IMG/VR virus record: IMGVR_UViG_3300032271_001847
Location: 1-64,000 of that record
Strand: one strand, 5' to 3'
Length of the DNA stretch: 64,000 nt
From: a virus
Below are positions 9,871 to 16,740 of this stretch, in pieces. The position numbers and the translations under genes are program-made. Every line of letters begins with the position of its first letter. The first letter of the stretch is position 1. The notes below the pieces were generated by a model. It worked only from the letters and a program-made list of their open reading frames with translations. It was not told the DNA's origin and did no database searches.

Positions 9871-10461
9871 ATGCGATCCATGATTGAATACCTTGGAATC
9901 CCGGTGGTACAGGCACACGATCCGGTGACAAATCCACAAAGCTTTATGAGGTCCATCAAGGACCTCGAAGGAAGCGAGGGTGTTATCATCGTGTGGCCAA
10001 ACGGACATCGCGTCAAGATCAAAGGAGACTGGTACATTTCCCGGCACAAAGCCAAGGATAAAATCCTGAGGGAGAACGGTTTGATCGAACTGATTCTTAA
10101 CGACGCCATCGATGATGTCAAGCCTGTACTGGATATTGAAGACCGGCATCGTCTGGAGAAATTTGAACGGGAGTTCTGGCGAGGTGTGCTCAATACCGAG
10201 ATGTCGTGGCAGGAAGCATATCGCCAGGTGAGAGGAGAGTTTGGTCATGATCGCAAGCAATTCGCGCTGACGCGGGCTACCGATCTTGAACAGAACCTGC
10301 GTGGGGTGATCTTCCGGGCCTGGGACAATCCGGATGTTGATTTCCGTGCCGCGGTGATCGATGCGGTTCGCAAGAATATGGGCACCCAGACCAAGGTCAA
10401 CGAAGCTCGGCACCTCTGGGGAGGTGCCGAGTGGAACTATCGGGATAACGGGGAAGCGTGA
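9871..10461 (+). CDS. rnlA: RNA ligase (T4 Rnl1 type), C-terminal part of a broken gene
   Basis: 196 residues continuing the ligase from 8374. Motif IV (GSEGVIIVWPNG) and motif V (HRVKIKGDWYISRHKAKD, with the catalytic Lys residues) are clear. The rest is an alpha-helical C-terminal domain as in Rnl1. The opening MRSMIEYLGIPVV fits directly after GEYI of the first part, so little or nothing of the ligase seems lost. The two parts total 410 residues, close to an intact Rnl1. It has its own promoter and a GAGGC ribosome site. No intein fragment is present at either edge, so the parts must associate without splicing or be inactive. Confidence 0.85.
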   Translation: MRSMIEYLGIPVVQAHDPVTNPQSFMRSIKDLEGSEGVIIVWPNGHRVKIKGDWYISRHKAKDKILRENGLIELILNDAIDDVKPVLDIEDRHRLEKFEREFWRGVLNTEMSWQEAYRQVRGEFGHDRKQFALTRATDLEQNLRGVIFRAWDNPDVDFRAAVIDAVRKNMGTQTKVNEARHLWGGAEWNYRDNGEA

Positions 10462-10769
10462 TGTTGGCTGATCCCAATCTGCCAGAGAACCATGATCGTG
10501 TGCTCTGGTGCGTGCATGGCTTTGACTGTTTTCCCGAGATCTTCTGCTGCAAGATCCGTACCCATGCAGAATTTGGTCCCATCATCTGGGGCTACAGCGT
10601 GTATAAACGCAAGCCAGGCTTCCGCACCCTGGGACAGAATGTGAACATCTGGATGCAGGACCTCCGGGCTAAGTTTGGCTGTGATCTATTTGAGTTCTAT
10701 GACGATCACGGAGAGGCCATTGCACGCATCACACGATTGACCACGCCCAATGCAGGAGCCCGATCATGA
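10461..10769 (+). CDS. Hypothetical protein, 102 residues
   Basis: Trp/Phe/Cys-rich small soluble protein (VLWCVHGFDCFPEIFCCK, FGPIIWGYSVY). The ATG overlaps the ligase stop by one base, indicating coupling to the ligase C part. Family not recognised; the position suggests an expression link with RNA repair, nothing more. Confidence 0.5.
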   Translation: MLADPNLPENHDRVLWCVHGFDCFPEIFCCKIRTHAEFGPIIWGYSVYKRKPGFRTLGQNVNIWMQDLRAKFGCDLFEFYDDHGEAIARITRLTTPNAGARS

Positions 10770-10852
10770 GCAAGGAACCCTTCCACAGGAAGGACGGCAG
10801 CCAGATCACATTGGGTAATGTGCTCAAACAACATTTTGGAGTCCAATCCTGA
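10766..10852 (+). CDS. Mini-protein, 28 residues
   Basis: Start overlaps the preceding stop (ATGA) and its stop overlaps the next start, a pattern typical of real phage mini-genes. Basic N-terminus, no known motif. Confidence 0.35.
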   Translation: MSKEPFHRKDGSQITLGNVLKQHFGVQS

Positions 10853-10950
10853 TGGCAAACGATCCTAACCTTGCCCGGGTACAAAAGGCCAAGAAGCTGA
10901 TCAAGAACAGCGCATATGGTCGTAAACTGCCGCGATCGACTGGAAAATAA
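10852..10950 (+). CDS. Basic mini-protein, 32 residues
   Basis: Begins MANDPNLARVQKAKKLIKNS and ends in a basic tail. Overlaps the previous mini-gene by one base. Reminiscent of short basic phage peptides that bind nucleic acid, but this cannot be shown from sequence. Confidence 0.35.
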   Translation: MANDPNLARVQKAKKLIKNSAYGRKLPRSTGK

Positions 10951-10999
10951 CAAGCAATATCAACGAATTAAATCTCCATTACCGTATGCTATGTGTGTT

Positions 11000-11008
11000 G
11001 GATAAATA
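11000..11008 (+). promoter_or_regulatory. T4-type late promoter, GGATAAATA, for the lysis genes
   Basis: Plus-strand late -10 sequence 29 bases before the spanin-like gene at 11038, one of few late promoters on this strand; it fits late timing of lysis. Confidence 0.65.
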
Positions 11009-11037
11009 GCACGAGAAACGTTGCATGGAGACGATGA

Positions 11038-11505
11038 ATGTGGTTGTTGAACTTCGTTCCCGAAGAATTGATACGATGGGTGATACACGGGATCGTCGCC
11101 CTAGGGGCTACCATGTATCTGGCCAGCACATTCGTGAAAATGCTAACATCGAGATTGGCTCCTGGGATCGCCGCAACGGCAATGGGAATACGTCTACTTG
11201 GTGCAGCAATGTTAATAGCCGGCATCTATTTCGAAGGTGGCCACGGTGTTGAGATGGAATGGCGTCATCGCGTTGACGAGATGCAACAACGGTTGCAGCA
11301 AGCGCAACAGGCATCAGCAACTGCCAACGCTGCACTCGAACAAGCACAACGAGACAGGGCACAAGCCATCGCCCAAACAACCACATTGATGCAATCCAGG
11401 ATACAGGCACAGAGAACACAGATCAACAATGCCTGCAGGGTTGATCCGGCTGCGATAGATCTCTACAATCAAATCATTTCAGGACCAAGGGGGCAATCAC
11501 GATGA
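11038..11505 (+). CDS. Inner-membrane spanin-like protein (i-spanin candidate)
   Basis: 155 residues. Two hydrophobic segments, about 14-34 (WVIHGIVALGATMYLASTF) and 44-65, are followed by a long Gln/Ala/Arg-rich coiled coil (residues 75-125), the hallmark of inner-membrane spanins that join inner and outer membranes in the last step of Gram-negative lysis. The next gene, overlapping by four bases, is a small lipoprotein, exactly the usual two-component spanin arrangement. It follows a late promoter. Unusual is the presence of two membrane segments rather than one; a holin-like or fused role is an alternative. No sequence identity to a named spanin is claimed. Confidence 0.62.
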   Translation: MWLLNFVPEELIRWVIHGIVALGATMYLASTFVKMLTSRLAPGIAATAMGIRLLGAAMLIAGIYFEGGHGVEMEWRHRVDEMQQRLQQAQQASATANAALEQAQRDRAQAIAQTTTLMQSRIQAQRTQINNACRVDPAAIDLYNQIISGPRGQSR

Positions 11506-11771
11506 AGATCATGCATATCATGGCCCTGATGGCTCTTGCAGGGTGTGGCAAAACCGTGCCGGTCCACGTGGCATTCCCCGAAGCGCCGGCCTCATTGCTG
11601 CAACCCGCATCGCCACTGACTCCGTTGCCAACGGACAGGACGATACAACTAAGCGACATTCTCGACAATGCCAACACCAACTATGGACGGTATCATGAGG
11701 TGTCGGCAAGGCTGGAATCATGGATACAATGGTATAATGAGCAGAAACGCATTTTCGATGAGGTCAGGTAG
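11502..11771 (+). CDS. Outer-membrane lipoprotein, o-spanin candidate
   Basis: 89 residues with a short signal and a lipobox (MALAGC, Cys at residue 15), then a Pro-rich stretch (FPEAPASLLQPASPLTPLP) and a helical end. Small, Pro-containing lipoproteins encoded overlapping an i-spanin are o-spanins; the pair spans the periplasm and fuses the membranes. The ATGA overlap with the preceding gene supports this. A plain lipoprotein of other role cannot be excluded. Confidence 0.65.
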   Translation: MKIMHIMALMALAGCGKTVPVHVAFPEAPASLLQPASPLTPLPTDRTIQLSDILDNANTNYGRYHEVSARLESWIQWYNEQKRIFDEVR

Positions 11772-11774
11772 AGG

Positions 11775-11803
11775 TTGATAGAACTCCGTTGATGTGCTAT
11801 GCT
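11775..11803 (+). promoter_or_regulatory. Sigma70-type promoter (TTGATA, 17 bp, TATGCT)
   Basis: TTGATA at 11775-11780 and TATGCT at 11798-11803, upstream of the kinase gene at 11825. Confidence 0.55.
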
Positions 11804-11824
11804 AGATTATCAAAGGAGATCACA

Positions 11825-12292
11825 ATGCCAACCCTCTACATGCTGATAGGTGTGCCGTGTGCCGGTAAAAGCACCTGGGTCGGTAATCAGATGTTTGATT
11901 GGACCATCACCGAAATGGTCAGCACCGATGCCATCATCGATCGCCGTGCGGCTGCACAAGGTAAGACCTACAGCGATGTATTCAAGCGAGAAATCAAGTC
12001 CGCCACTGCTGAGATGAACCAGACTCTACGGTCTGCCATCTCTTCAAATAAGGACATCGTCTGGGATCAGACCAACGTCACTGCCAAGGCCCGGAAGAAC
12101 AAGCTGGATCAGATTCCAAATGGGTATCGCAAGGTGGCGATTTTCGTTGCCACGCCTGATCGTGCCGAATTGCAGCGCAGGCTCGATGGAAGACCCGGGA
12201 AGACCATTCCGTATAACATCGTCATGGGCATGGTGAGCCAGCTCGAGCGTCCTTCAACCGACGAAGGGTTTGATGATGTGATTGACGCATGA
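11825..12292 (+). CDS. Polynucleotide 5'-kinase (stand-alone T4 PseT kinase domain)
   Basis: 155 residues with a Walker A P-loop at once after the start (LIGVPCAGKSTW, Lys 15), then VSTDAIID, IVWDQTNVTAKAR and an RRLDGRPGKTIP segment, as in the kinase domain of T4 Pnkp and the AAA_33 group. In T4, kinase and 3'-phosphatase are one protein; here they are two genes 11 kb apart (phosphatase at 104). It would phosphorylate 5'-OH ends of cut tRNA for the ligase. AAAGGAG before 11825 decides the start; an upstream in-frame ATG at 11789 lies inside the promoter. Ends overlapping the next gene by four bases. Confidence 0.85.
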   Translation: MPTLYMLIGVPCAGKSTWVGNQMFDWTITEMVSTDAIIDRRAAAQGKTYSDVFKREIKSATAEMNQTLRSAISSNKDIVWDQTNVTAKARKNKLDQIPNGYRKVAIFVATPDRAELQRRLDGRPGKTIPYNIVMGMVSQLERPSTDEGFDDVIDA

Positions 12293-12597
12293 TCACCAAT
12301 GGCAAGGACGAATCCCTGATCATATTGGCCGAAGAGTGCGCTGAAGTCGTTCAGATATCATCAAAGATACATCGTTGGGGACCTGATAGCAACAACAATG
12401 GCAGGATGGAACACACCAACATGGATCAACTGATCCTTGAGATCGGTGATCTACAGGCGATGATTGACATCGTGATCAGCGAATGGGAGATAGAGCCATC
12501 CTTGATCAAGGCAGCGTGCGATGCCAAGAAGATCAAGCTGGAGAGATACAGCAACCATTTGCGAGGTTATGGATCTAAGCCCACGCTACCATCTTGA
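12289..12597 (+). CDS. MazG-like nucleotide pyrophosphohydrolase
   Basis: 102 residues with the all-alpha NTP pyrophosphatase pattern: ILAEECAEVVQ (metal-binding Glu residues), a Lys/Arg-Trp-Gly segment (KIHRWGP) and LILEIGDLQAMIDIV (second acidic motif). Enzymes of this kind hydrolyse (d)NTPs or alarmones to monophosphates. It follows the kinase with a four-base overlap, so it belongs to the same transcript. Its 3' end overlaps the convergent 12575 gene. The specific substrate cannot be told. Confidence 0.75.
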   Translation: MITNGKDESLIILAEECAEVVQISSKIHRWGPDSNNNGRMEHTNMDQLILEIGDLQAMIDIVISEWEIEPSLIKAACDAKKIKLERYSNHLRGYGSKPTLPS

Positions 12598-13216
12598 ATT
12601 TCTCCGGTCCGATGCCAAAGAATTGGCATTTCCAGTCGCTCTGGTCAAAAAACCCAAGTCCGTGCCATTCATCCTTGCGCCTTAGCAAGGATGCTGCTGC
12701 ATCGTTCCAATCTATTGATATGAGGGCGCGTTCAAGGGATAGTTTCATCTCGTTCACCTCCTTGCGATCAAATCCATCATACTCGTAATGCAGTATCTCA
12801 AACACCTCGCCATCGGCTCCGGCATAATCCATGGAAAAATCAATACCCCATTTTGGTCGGTACCTTGCCACCTTCCAGAGCAGCGGGTTTTTCCGCGCCC
12901 ATCCTTCGAGCTGTTCAAGAGCAAGGCCGGCATAACCTTTTCTTTCAAATATCAATGAATGGTTGAGAACGGCCCCACTGGTCCTCAATTCCTGGACGAA
13001 CCATGGGCGCTTGAGGGCAATATGAGCATGGTTCCTATGTATGCTGTGCCAACCATGATTGGCATGTGAATACATGATCTCTAGTGGAGACAGATCGTAT
13101 CCATTCTGGTCAAATAGCTCTACCGAGTCGGGTCCAGGACAATCCGTGAGATCAATTGGGGATCTCCAATAACCGTCTTTCTCAAAAGAAACCGTTAACA
13201 GGGATACATCGTACAT
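12575..13216 (-). CDS. Hypothetical protein, 213 residues, late-promoter driven
   Basis: Soluble aromatic-rich protein (Trp, Tyr, Phe; RPKWGIDFSMDYAGADGE) with no recognised domain. It is transcribed leftward between rightward genes and converges on the MazG-like gene with a 23-base overlap. A GGTAAATA late-type element ends 6 bases before the ATG, which would give a leaderless message. Function unknown. Confidence 0.55.
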   Translation of the reverse strand: MYDVSLLTVSFEKDGYWRSPIDLTDCPGPDSVELFDQNGYDLSPLEIMYSHANHGWHSIHRNHAHIALKRPWFVQELRTSGAVLNHSLIFERKGYAGLALEQLEGWARKNPLLWKVARYRPKWGIDFSMDYAGADGEVFEILHYEYDGFDRKEVNEMKLSLERALISIDWNDAAASLLRRKDEWHGLGFFDQSDWKCQFFGIGPEKFKMVAWA

Positions 13217-13222
13217 CGTGGA

Positions 13223-13230
13223 TATTTACC
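13223..13230 (-). promoter_or_regulatory. Putative late promoter, GGTAAATA
   Basis: Minus-strand late-like element just before the ATG at 13216; the distance leaves no room for a ribosome site. Confidence 0.4.
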
Positions 13231-13257
13231 AGAGTCGATACCATTATAACGTCATAA

Positions 13258-13265
13258 CATAAATA
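13258..13265 (+). promoter_or_regulatory. Putative late promoter, CATAAATA
   Basis: Plus-strand late-like element about 20 bases before the small membrane protein gene at 13287, followed by AAGGA. Confidence 0.5.
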
Positions 13266-13286
13266 ACAAAAAAGCAAGGAATGTCA

Positions 13287-13475
13287 ATGAACGGGTTTTT
13301 AAAAAAACTGCTGGTATCGGCTGTTGTATTCGCTGCCTTCTATCTCTCCGGTTGCATCGCAATCTATTGCGAAGGGCTGCATGACAGTCTTGTTGCTAGC
13401 ACGGCCGTCTTTGGTGTGAGCTTTGTGAGCATCATTGGTGGTGTTGTAAAACTTTGGTATGACATGTTCGTTTAA
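13287..13475 (+). CDS. Small membrane protein, 62 residues
   Basis: Two hydrophobic segments (about 8-27 and 37-57) around a short loop with Cys and His. The N-terminus is basic (MNGFLKKLL) and the sequence SGCIAIYC could be read as a weak lipobox, but the second hydrophobic segment favours a membrane protein. AAGGA is well spaced for 13287; the ATG at 13281 is too close to it. With a late promoter and this shape, a holin or antiholin is possible but not shown. Confidence 0.5.
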   Translation: MNGFLKKLLVSAVVFAAFYLSGCIAIYCEGLHDSLVASTAVFGVSFVSIIGGVVKLWYDMFV

Positions 13476-13480
13476 TCGTC

Positions 13481-13508
13481 TTGACACAGCTTGTTTTAGT
13501 GTTATAGT
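13481..13508 (+). promoter_or_regulatory. Sigma70-type promoter (TTGACA, 16 bp, TATAGT)
   Basis: TTGACA at 13481-13486, TATAGT at 13503-13508; precedes the HNH gene at 13540. Confidence 0.7.
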
Positions 13509-13539
13509 TTAAACTATGTAGAAAAATGGTAGAACAACA

Positions 13540-14094
13540 ATGCCTGCAACACTGGTTCTCAACGCGGACTACTCTCCGCTGAGCATAATTCCGATCAGCT
13601 CCATATCCTGGAAGGATGCCATCAAGATTTCCTTCCTCGGGCATGCGACTCCTGTTGAGTATTATGACGACTGGTCAGTGAGCAGCCCTTCAACTGTGCT
13701 CCCGGTCCCGGCCGTGATGATATCTGAAACATACATCAAGAAAAAGCACGGTGTGCGTTTCAGCAGGACCAATATGCTAATCAGGGACAATTTTACCTGC
13801 CAGTATTGTGCAAAAAAGCTCAATAGCTTCGACCTCACCGTTGATCACGTGATCCCACGTGTCAAGGGTGGAAAGACCAAATGGGAGAACATAGTGTGTT
13901 CTTGCTACGTTTGCAATAGCATCAAGGGTCACAAGACCAAGATGAAACCTGCTAAAATGCCGGTAAAACCGGAATACTGGCAGTTGCTCGATAATGCAAG
14001 GAAGATGCCAATCAAGATTCCAAGCGAAACTTGGATCAAATATCTTGGTTGGAATGAATCACTCATCACGGTGGTCAAACCAGATCGAAATTAG
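13540..14094 (+). CDS. HNH endonuclease, McrA-like, non-homing type
   Basis: 184 residues. The N-terminal part (TLVLNADYSPLSIIPISSISW) and the C-terminal HNH core (RDNFTCQYCAKK, LTVDHVIPRVKGGKTKWEN, CYVCNSIKGHKT) are the pattern of a widespread stand-alone HNH family in bacteria and phages. Two CxxC pairs bind a structural zinc, and the His of DHVIP is catalytic. Unlike the homing genes here, it interrupts no gene, has its own early-type promoter and normal base composition. It could take part in DNA degradation or packaging; its real role is unknown. Confidence 0.82.
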   Translation: MPATLVLNADYSPLSIIPISSISWKDAIKISFLGHATPVEYYDDWSVSSPSTVLPVPAVMISETYIKKKHGVRFSRTNMLIRDNFTCQYCAKKLNSFDLTVDHVIPRVKGGKTKWENIVCSCYVCNSIKGHKTKMKPAKMPVKPEYWQLLDNARKMPIKIPSETWIKYLGWNESLITVVKPDRN

Positions 14095-14149
14095 GTTGAC
14101 ATTGTAAGGTCTCCTGCGCAATGCTTACGAAAGCCAAGGGAGATATCCA

Positions 14150-14458
14150 ATGTCGACTATTTCGTCAATTCCAGAATCAATGCAGCAACAGCAGGCGCCG
14201 GCTGCACCATCGATTTCAATACAGGACCTGCAAAATCTATTGATAGTGGTTGACCTGGCCACTCAACGCGGAGCATTTCGTGGCCCCGAGTTGAGCCAGG
14301 TCGGCGTTCTTTTTGATAAGATTAATCAATTTGTCCAGAGTGCTCTGCCAGCTGATGCGGCCGGACAGCAGGACAACATGCAGCAAGCGGGCGCGCCGCC
14401 GGCACCGACACCGGTAATGCCGATGACTCCACCGTTTGCACCAAAGGTGGGTGTATAA
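14150..14458 (+). CDS. Hypothetical protein with Pro/Ala-rich tail, 102 residues
   Basis: N-terminal Gln/Ala/Pro-rich stretch, a helical centre (IQDLQNLLIVVDLATQRGAF, then ELSQVGVLFDKINQFV) and a low-complexity Pro-rich end. GGGAG precedes the ATG. It is followed 3 bases later by the 14462 gene; the pair may act together. No family assigned. Confidence 0.55.
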   Translation: MSTISSIPESMQQQQAPAAPSISIQDLQNLLIVVDLATQRGAFRGPELSQVGVLFDKINQFVQSALPADAAGQQDNMQQAGAPPAPTPVMPMTPPFAPKVGV

Positions 14459-14461
14459 CGA

Positions 14462-15238
14462 ATGAGCGATTTTACCGGAATGACAAAACACGTCGGTATG
14501 CTCAACAATACCGGAAAAAACGTGGTGGTTGTTTACATGACATTACCGGGCGACACACATCACGCCCTGGTAGTCGATACCGATGCACTACCTGATTCAT
14601 ACAACGAATCTCTTCGAAAGATCGTGGAGAGTGTGGAAGGTCAGCAAAGCAAGGATCTAGCCGATGTTCTTGGACGTCGCATGAGTCCCGATGGTAGCAA
14701 CACCACCCTTCTACAGAAATTCCATATGGCAGGCCGACTACAGAAGGTACCCGTTAGTTTGGTGACCATGACACCCCGAAAGGGCGTTAGATGGCCATTG
14801 GTTGATGTATTGAAGGCGATGGACGCTACCAAGGCAGATGACCCGGTTGGGTTCAATGACCTCGATCCGGACACACGCGCAGCACTGGCAGCCGATCTTA
14901 AGAAATTCAACGTACATGCGAACAATCTCGCCGGAGAAGGTTCCGCCAATCGAAAGGACGAGGCAATTGGTCTCGTAAGACAGGCTGAGCTTCTCGAAGC
15001 CGATGCACAAAACATGCGCCAGCGTGCTTACATGATGGATCCTGCGTTGAGGAGGTCCGTGACAAAACGATCCGAAAAACCGTCCGCGATACTTGAGGAT
15101 CTTTCACCTCTTAATGCAACTGAACCAACAGCCGTTACCACAAAAAAGACTGTTGCGAAAAATAATGACCGTAAGGTCGTTGCTGAGGTGGCAAAGCCAA
15201 CACCTTCAAACTCGGCCAAGAAGCCAAAGGGTGTTTAA
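14462..15238 (+). CDS. Phage protein of unknown function, 258 residues
   Basis: N-terminal globular part (NVVVVYMTLPGDTHHALVVD) and a long helical middle, then a Lys/Ala/Pro-rich unfolded tail from about residue 205. No enzymatic motif seen. Cotranscribed with 14150 and 15241 (2-base gap); the short gaps and similar composition suggest one operon that ends at the terminator at 15511. Confidence 0.55.
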   Translation: MSDFTGMTKHVGMLNNTGKNVVVVYMTLPGDTHHALVVDTDALPDSYNESLRKIVESVEGQQSKDLADVLGRRMSPDGSNTTLLQKFHMAGRLQKVPVSLVTMTPRKGVRWPLVDVLKAMDATKADDPVGFNDLDPDTRAALAADLKKFNVHANNLAGEGSANRKDEAIGLVRQAELLEADAQNMRQRAYMMDPALRRSVTKRSEKPSAILEDLSPLNATEPTAVTTKKTVAKNNDRKVVAEVAKPTPSNSAKKPKGV

Positions 15239-15240
15239 TC

Positions 15241-15510
15241 ATGTCCGCTGCTAGGCAGATTATACTAGACGAGATATCAGGAGAGCGTGATCGCCAGTAT
15301 AATCTGCCCGGCAGCGAGTATGATCAACGACACAGCATAAATGATTGGATAGCTATTGCCTCTCAATATCTCACACGAGGGGCAGATCGCAAGCATACAC
15401 GGGTTGATCTTGATGAACAGAGAGAATCCCTAATCAAGGCCGCGGCCGTGATAGTTGCTGCACTTGAGCACATGGATAGACCAAAAACAACCATGGCATC
15501 CGCTAAATGA
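15241..15510 (+). CDS. Small phage protein with ERDRQ motif, 89 residues
   Basis: Contains IILDEISGERDRQYNLPGSE and an alpha-helical remainder with a Glu/His-bearing helix (LIKAAAVIVAALEHMD). This pattern is seen in a common group of small phage proteins distantly like MazG folds, whose function is not established. Last gene of the rightward operon; a strong hairpin terminator follows its stop. Confidence 0.6.
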   Translation: MSAARQIILDEISGERDRQYNLPGSEYDQRHSINDWIAIASQYLTRGADRKHTRVDLDEQRESLIKAAAVIVAALEHMDRPKTTMASAK

Positions 15511-15540
15511 AAATGGGCCTTATAGGCCCATTTCTTTTCT
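15511..15540 (+). terminator. Intrinsic terminator after the rightward operon
   Basis: Perfect 10-bp stem (15511-15520 with 15524-15533) with a 3-base loop followed by CTTTTCTT. The leading A run also makes it partly usable by leftward transcripts from thyX. The remaining bases to 15624 hold no gene I can see. Confidence 0.85.
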
Positions 15541-15624
15541 TACCGTGGTAGCAGATATGCTTTCTATTTCCTCGCCTAGTTCAATATATACGTCTATTTA
15601 GTAATGAATCCAGCATCATAGATT

Positions 15625-16296
15625 TTATTTCATATAATCATCGATCATTTCTGAAAGGCTTAAGAAATGTATTTTCAATTCATTAGCGGCATCTATTGCC
15701 ACTTGTCGATGCTCTTTTTGTGTAGATTTATCGCATCTTACTTCCAGATACGTCAGCCACGACCTCAACGTGCCATTCATATACAATCGGCTGCGAGTCA
15801 TACCTTCTGGAAGTACCGATCTGGCTTGTTCCTTGGCAATACCATTTTTGATTGCCCATTCATAGATTTCACTGGTTTTATCAATCAAATATTTTTGTCT
15901 GGCGTCCCACTCAGCTTCAAGAAACGGATCATCTTCAATTTCAACGCTATTCTGTCGATTCGTTGGATCCTGAAGTCTTGCTTCTCGAGTTACAAACCCA
16001 AGATCCTTTGTAGGATCCGCATAACGCTGGCTGAACTCCTGGAAGCTAAAGCTACGATGGCGCAATATCTGTCGAGCAATGTCACGTGTGGTATCTATCT
16101 GCATCACCACGTTAACCATCTCAAAGATGGAAAAATGCTTATTTCGGAAACAGTAACGTAGCAACCTATCCGATGTTTCAGTATTCATCTGATTGCTAGG
16201 GTTTGAAACCCTAGCCGCATATGCTATGAAATCCTCGGCGGTCTCTATCCCATCTATCATGGGTCTGGAAATTGATACTATCCTGGCTGTGTTCAT
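15625..16296 (-). CDS. thyX: Flavin-dependent thymidylate synthase
   Basis: 223 residues with the ThyX signature RHRSFSFQEFSQRY (RHR at 79-81, Ser 89, the RHRX7S motif) that binds FAD and dUMP. Also seen are the early FIAYAARVS and HFSIFEM segments, and the C-terminal LPEGMTRSRLYMNGTLRSW block. The enzyme makes dTMP from dUMP using methylene-tetrahydrofolate and NAD(P)H. It is the last gene of the leftward late region, but a hairpin that covers its ribosome site (16295-16320) suggests its own translational control. Length matches the family. Confidence 0.95.
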   Translation of the reverse strand: MNTARIVSISRPMIDGIETAEDFIAYAARVSNPSNQMNTETSDRLLRYCFRNKHFSIFEMVNVVMQIDTTRDIARQILRHRSFSFQEFSQRYADPTKDLGFVTREARLQDPTNRQNSVEIEDDPFLEAEWDARQKYLIDKTSEIYEWAIKNGIAKEQARSVLPEGMTRSRLYMNGTLRSWLTYLEVRCDKSTQKEHRQVAIDAANELKIHFLSLSEMIDDYMK

Positions 16297-16320
16297 TGAT
16301 GGCTCCTATTAGCCATCAAT
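16295..16320 (-). promoter_or_regulatory. Hairpin over the thyX ribosome site
   Basis: Perfect 10-bp stem with a 6-base loop on the thyX message. The loop and 3' arm hold the AGGAG ribosome site, and the stem reaches the first two bases of the start codon. Confidence 0.7.
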
Positions 16321-16340
16321 AATGCTATCTCGTATCGGTT

Positions 16341-16700
16341 TCAGTCAATTTTGCGCTTTCGAACCGATGGCCTGCGTTTCTTAACAGCATTGGCAATGGT
16401 TGCTTCTGCCACCTCAGTTTCAATTGCTTCGATGAACTTATTTGTCCATCGATTAACATCTCTCTTGATCCTGGTGAAATCTATGGTAATTGAGCAGCTA
16501 TGGATATAGCTTTGATCCGGATCTAGCATCTTTTCTCTTGCAACGATATCAGCAAAATCATCCGGAGATACCTTGAATTTTGCACCACTCTTGGTGATTA
16601 TCATGGCATCCATGATGTATCGTGTAGGAGGTTCGGTTCCAAGTATAAGATCGTCGAATATCTCATCCCACCCATCAGCGTTACTCTTGGATCTAGACAT
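16341..16700 (-). CDS. Hypothetical protein, 119 residues
   Basis: Soluble, charged protein with a basic C-terminus (KKRRPSVRKRKID) and acidic N-terminal part. Start at 16700 is chosen because GAGG and a late promoter lie just before it; the longer open frame reaches into the radical SAM gene. No known domain. Cotranscribed at least from its own promoter. Confidence 0.55.
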   Translation of the reverse strand: MSRSKSNADGWDEIFDDLILGTEPPTRYIMDAMIITKSGAKFKVSPDDFADIVAREKMLDPDQSYIHSCSITIDFTRIKRDVNRWTNKFIEAIETEVAEATIANAVKKRRPSVRKRKID

Positions 16701-16729
16701 GACGATTACCTCATGTGTTGTTATGGAAA

Positions 16730-16737
16730 TATTTACC
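16730..16737 (-). promoter_or_regulatory. Putative late promoter, GGTAAATA
   Basis: Minus strand, directly after the radical SAM stop and about 30 bases before the 16700 start. Confidence 0.5.
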
Positions 16738-16740
16738 ATC

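Noticed and set aside
14096-14123. TTGACA before the 14150 gene as a promoter
   Set aside because: The sequence at -10 distance (GCAATG) is poor; kept out of the feature list although weak use is possible.
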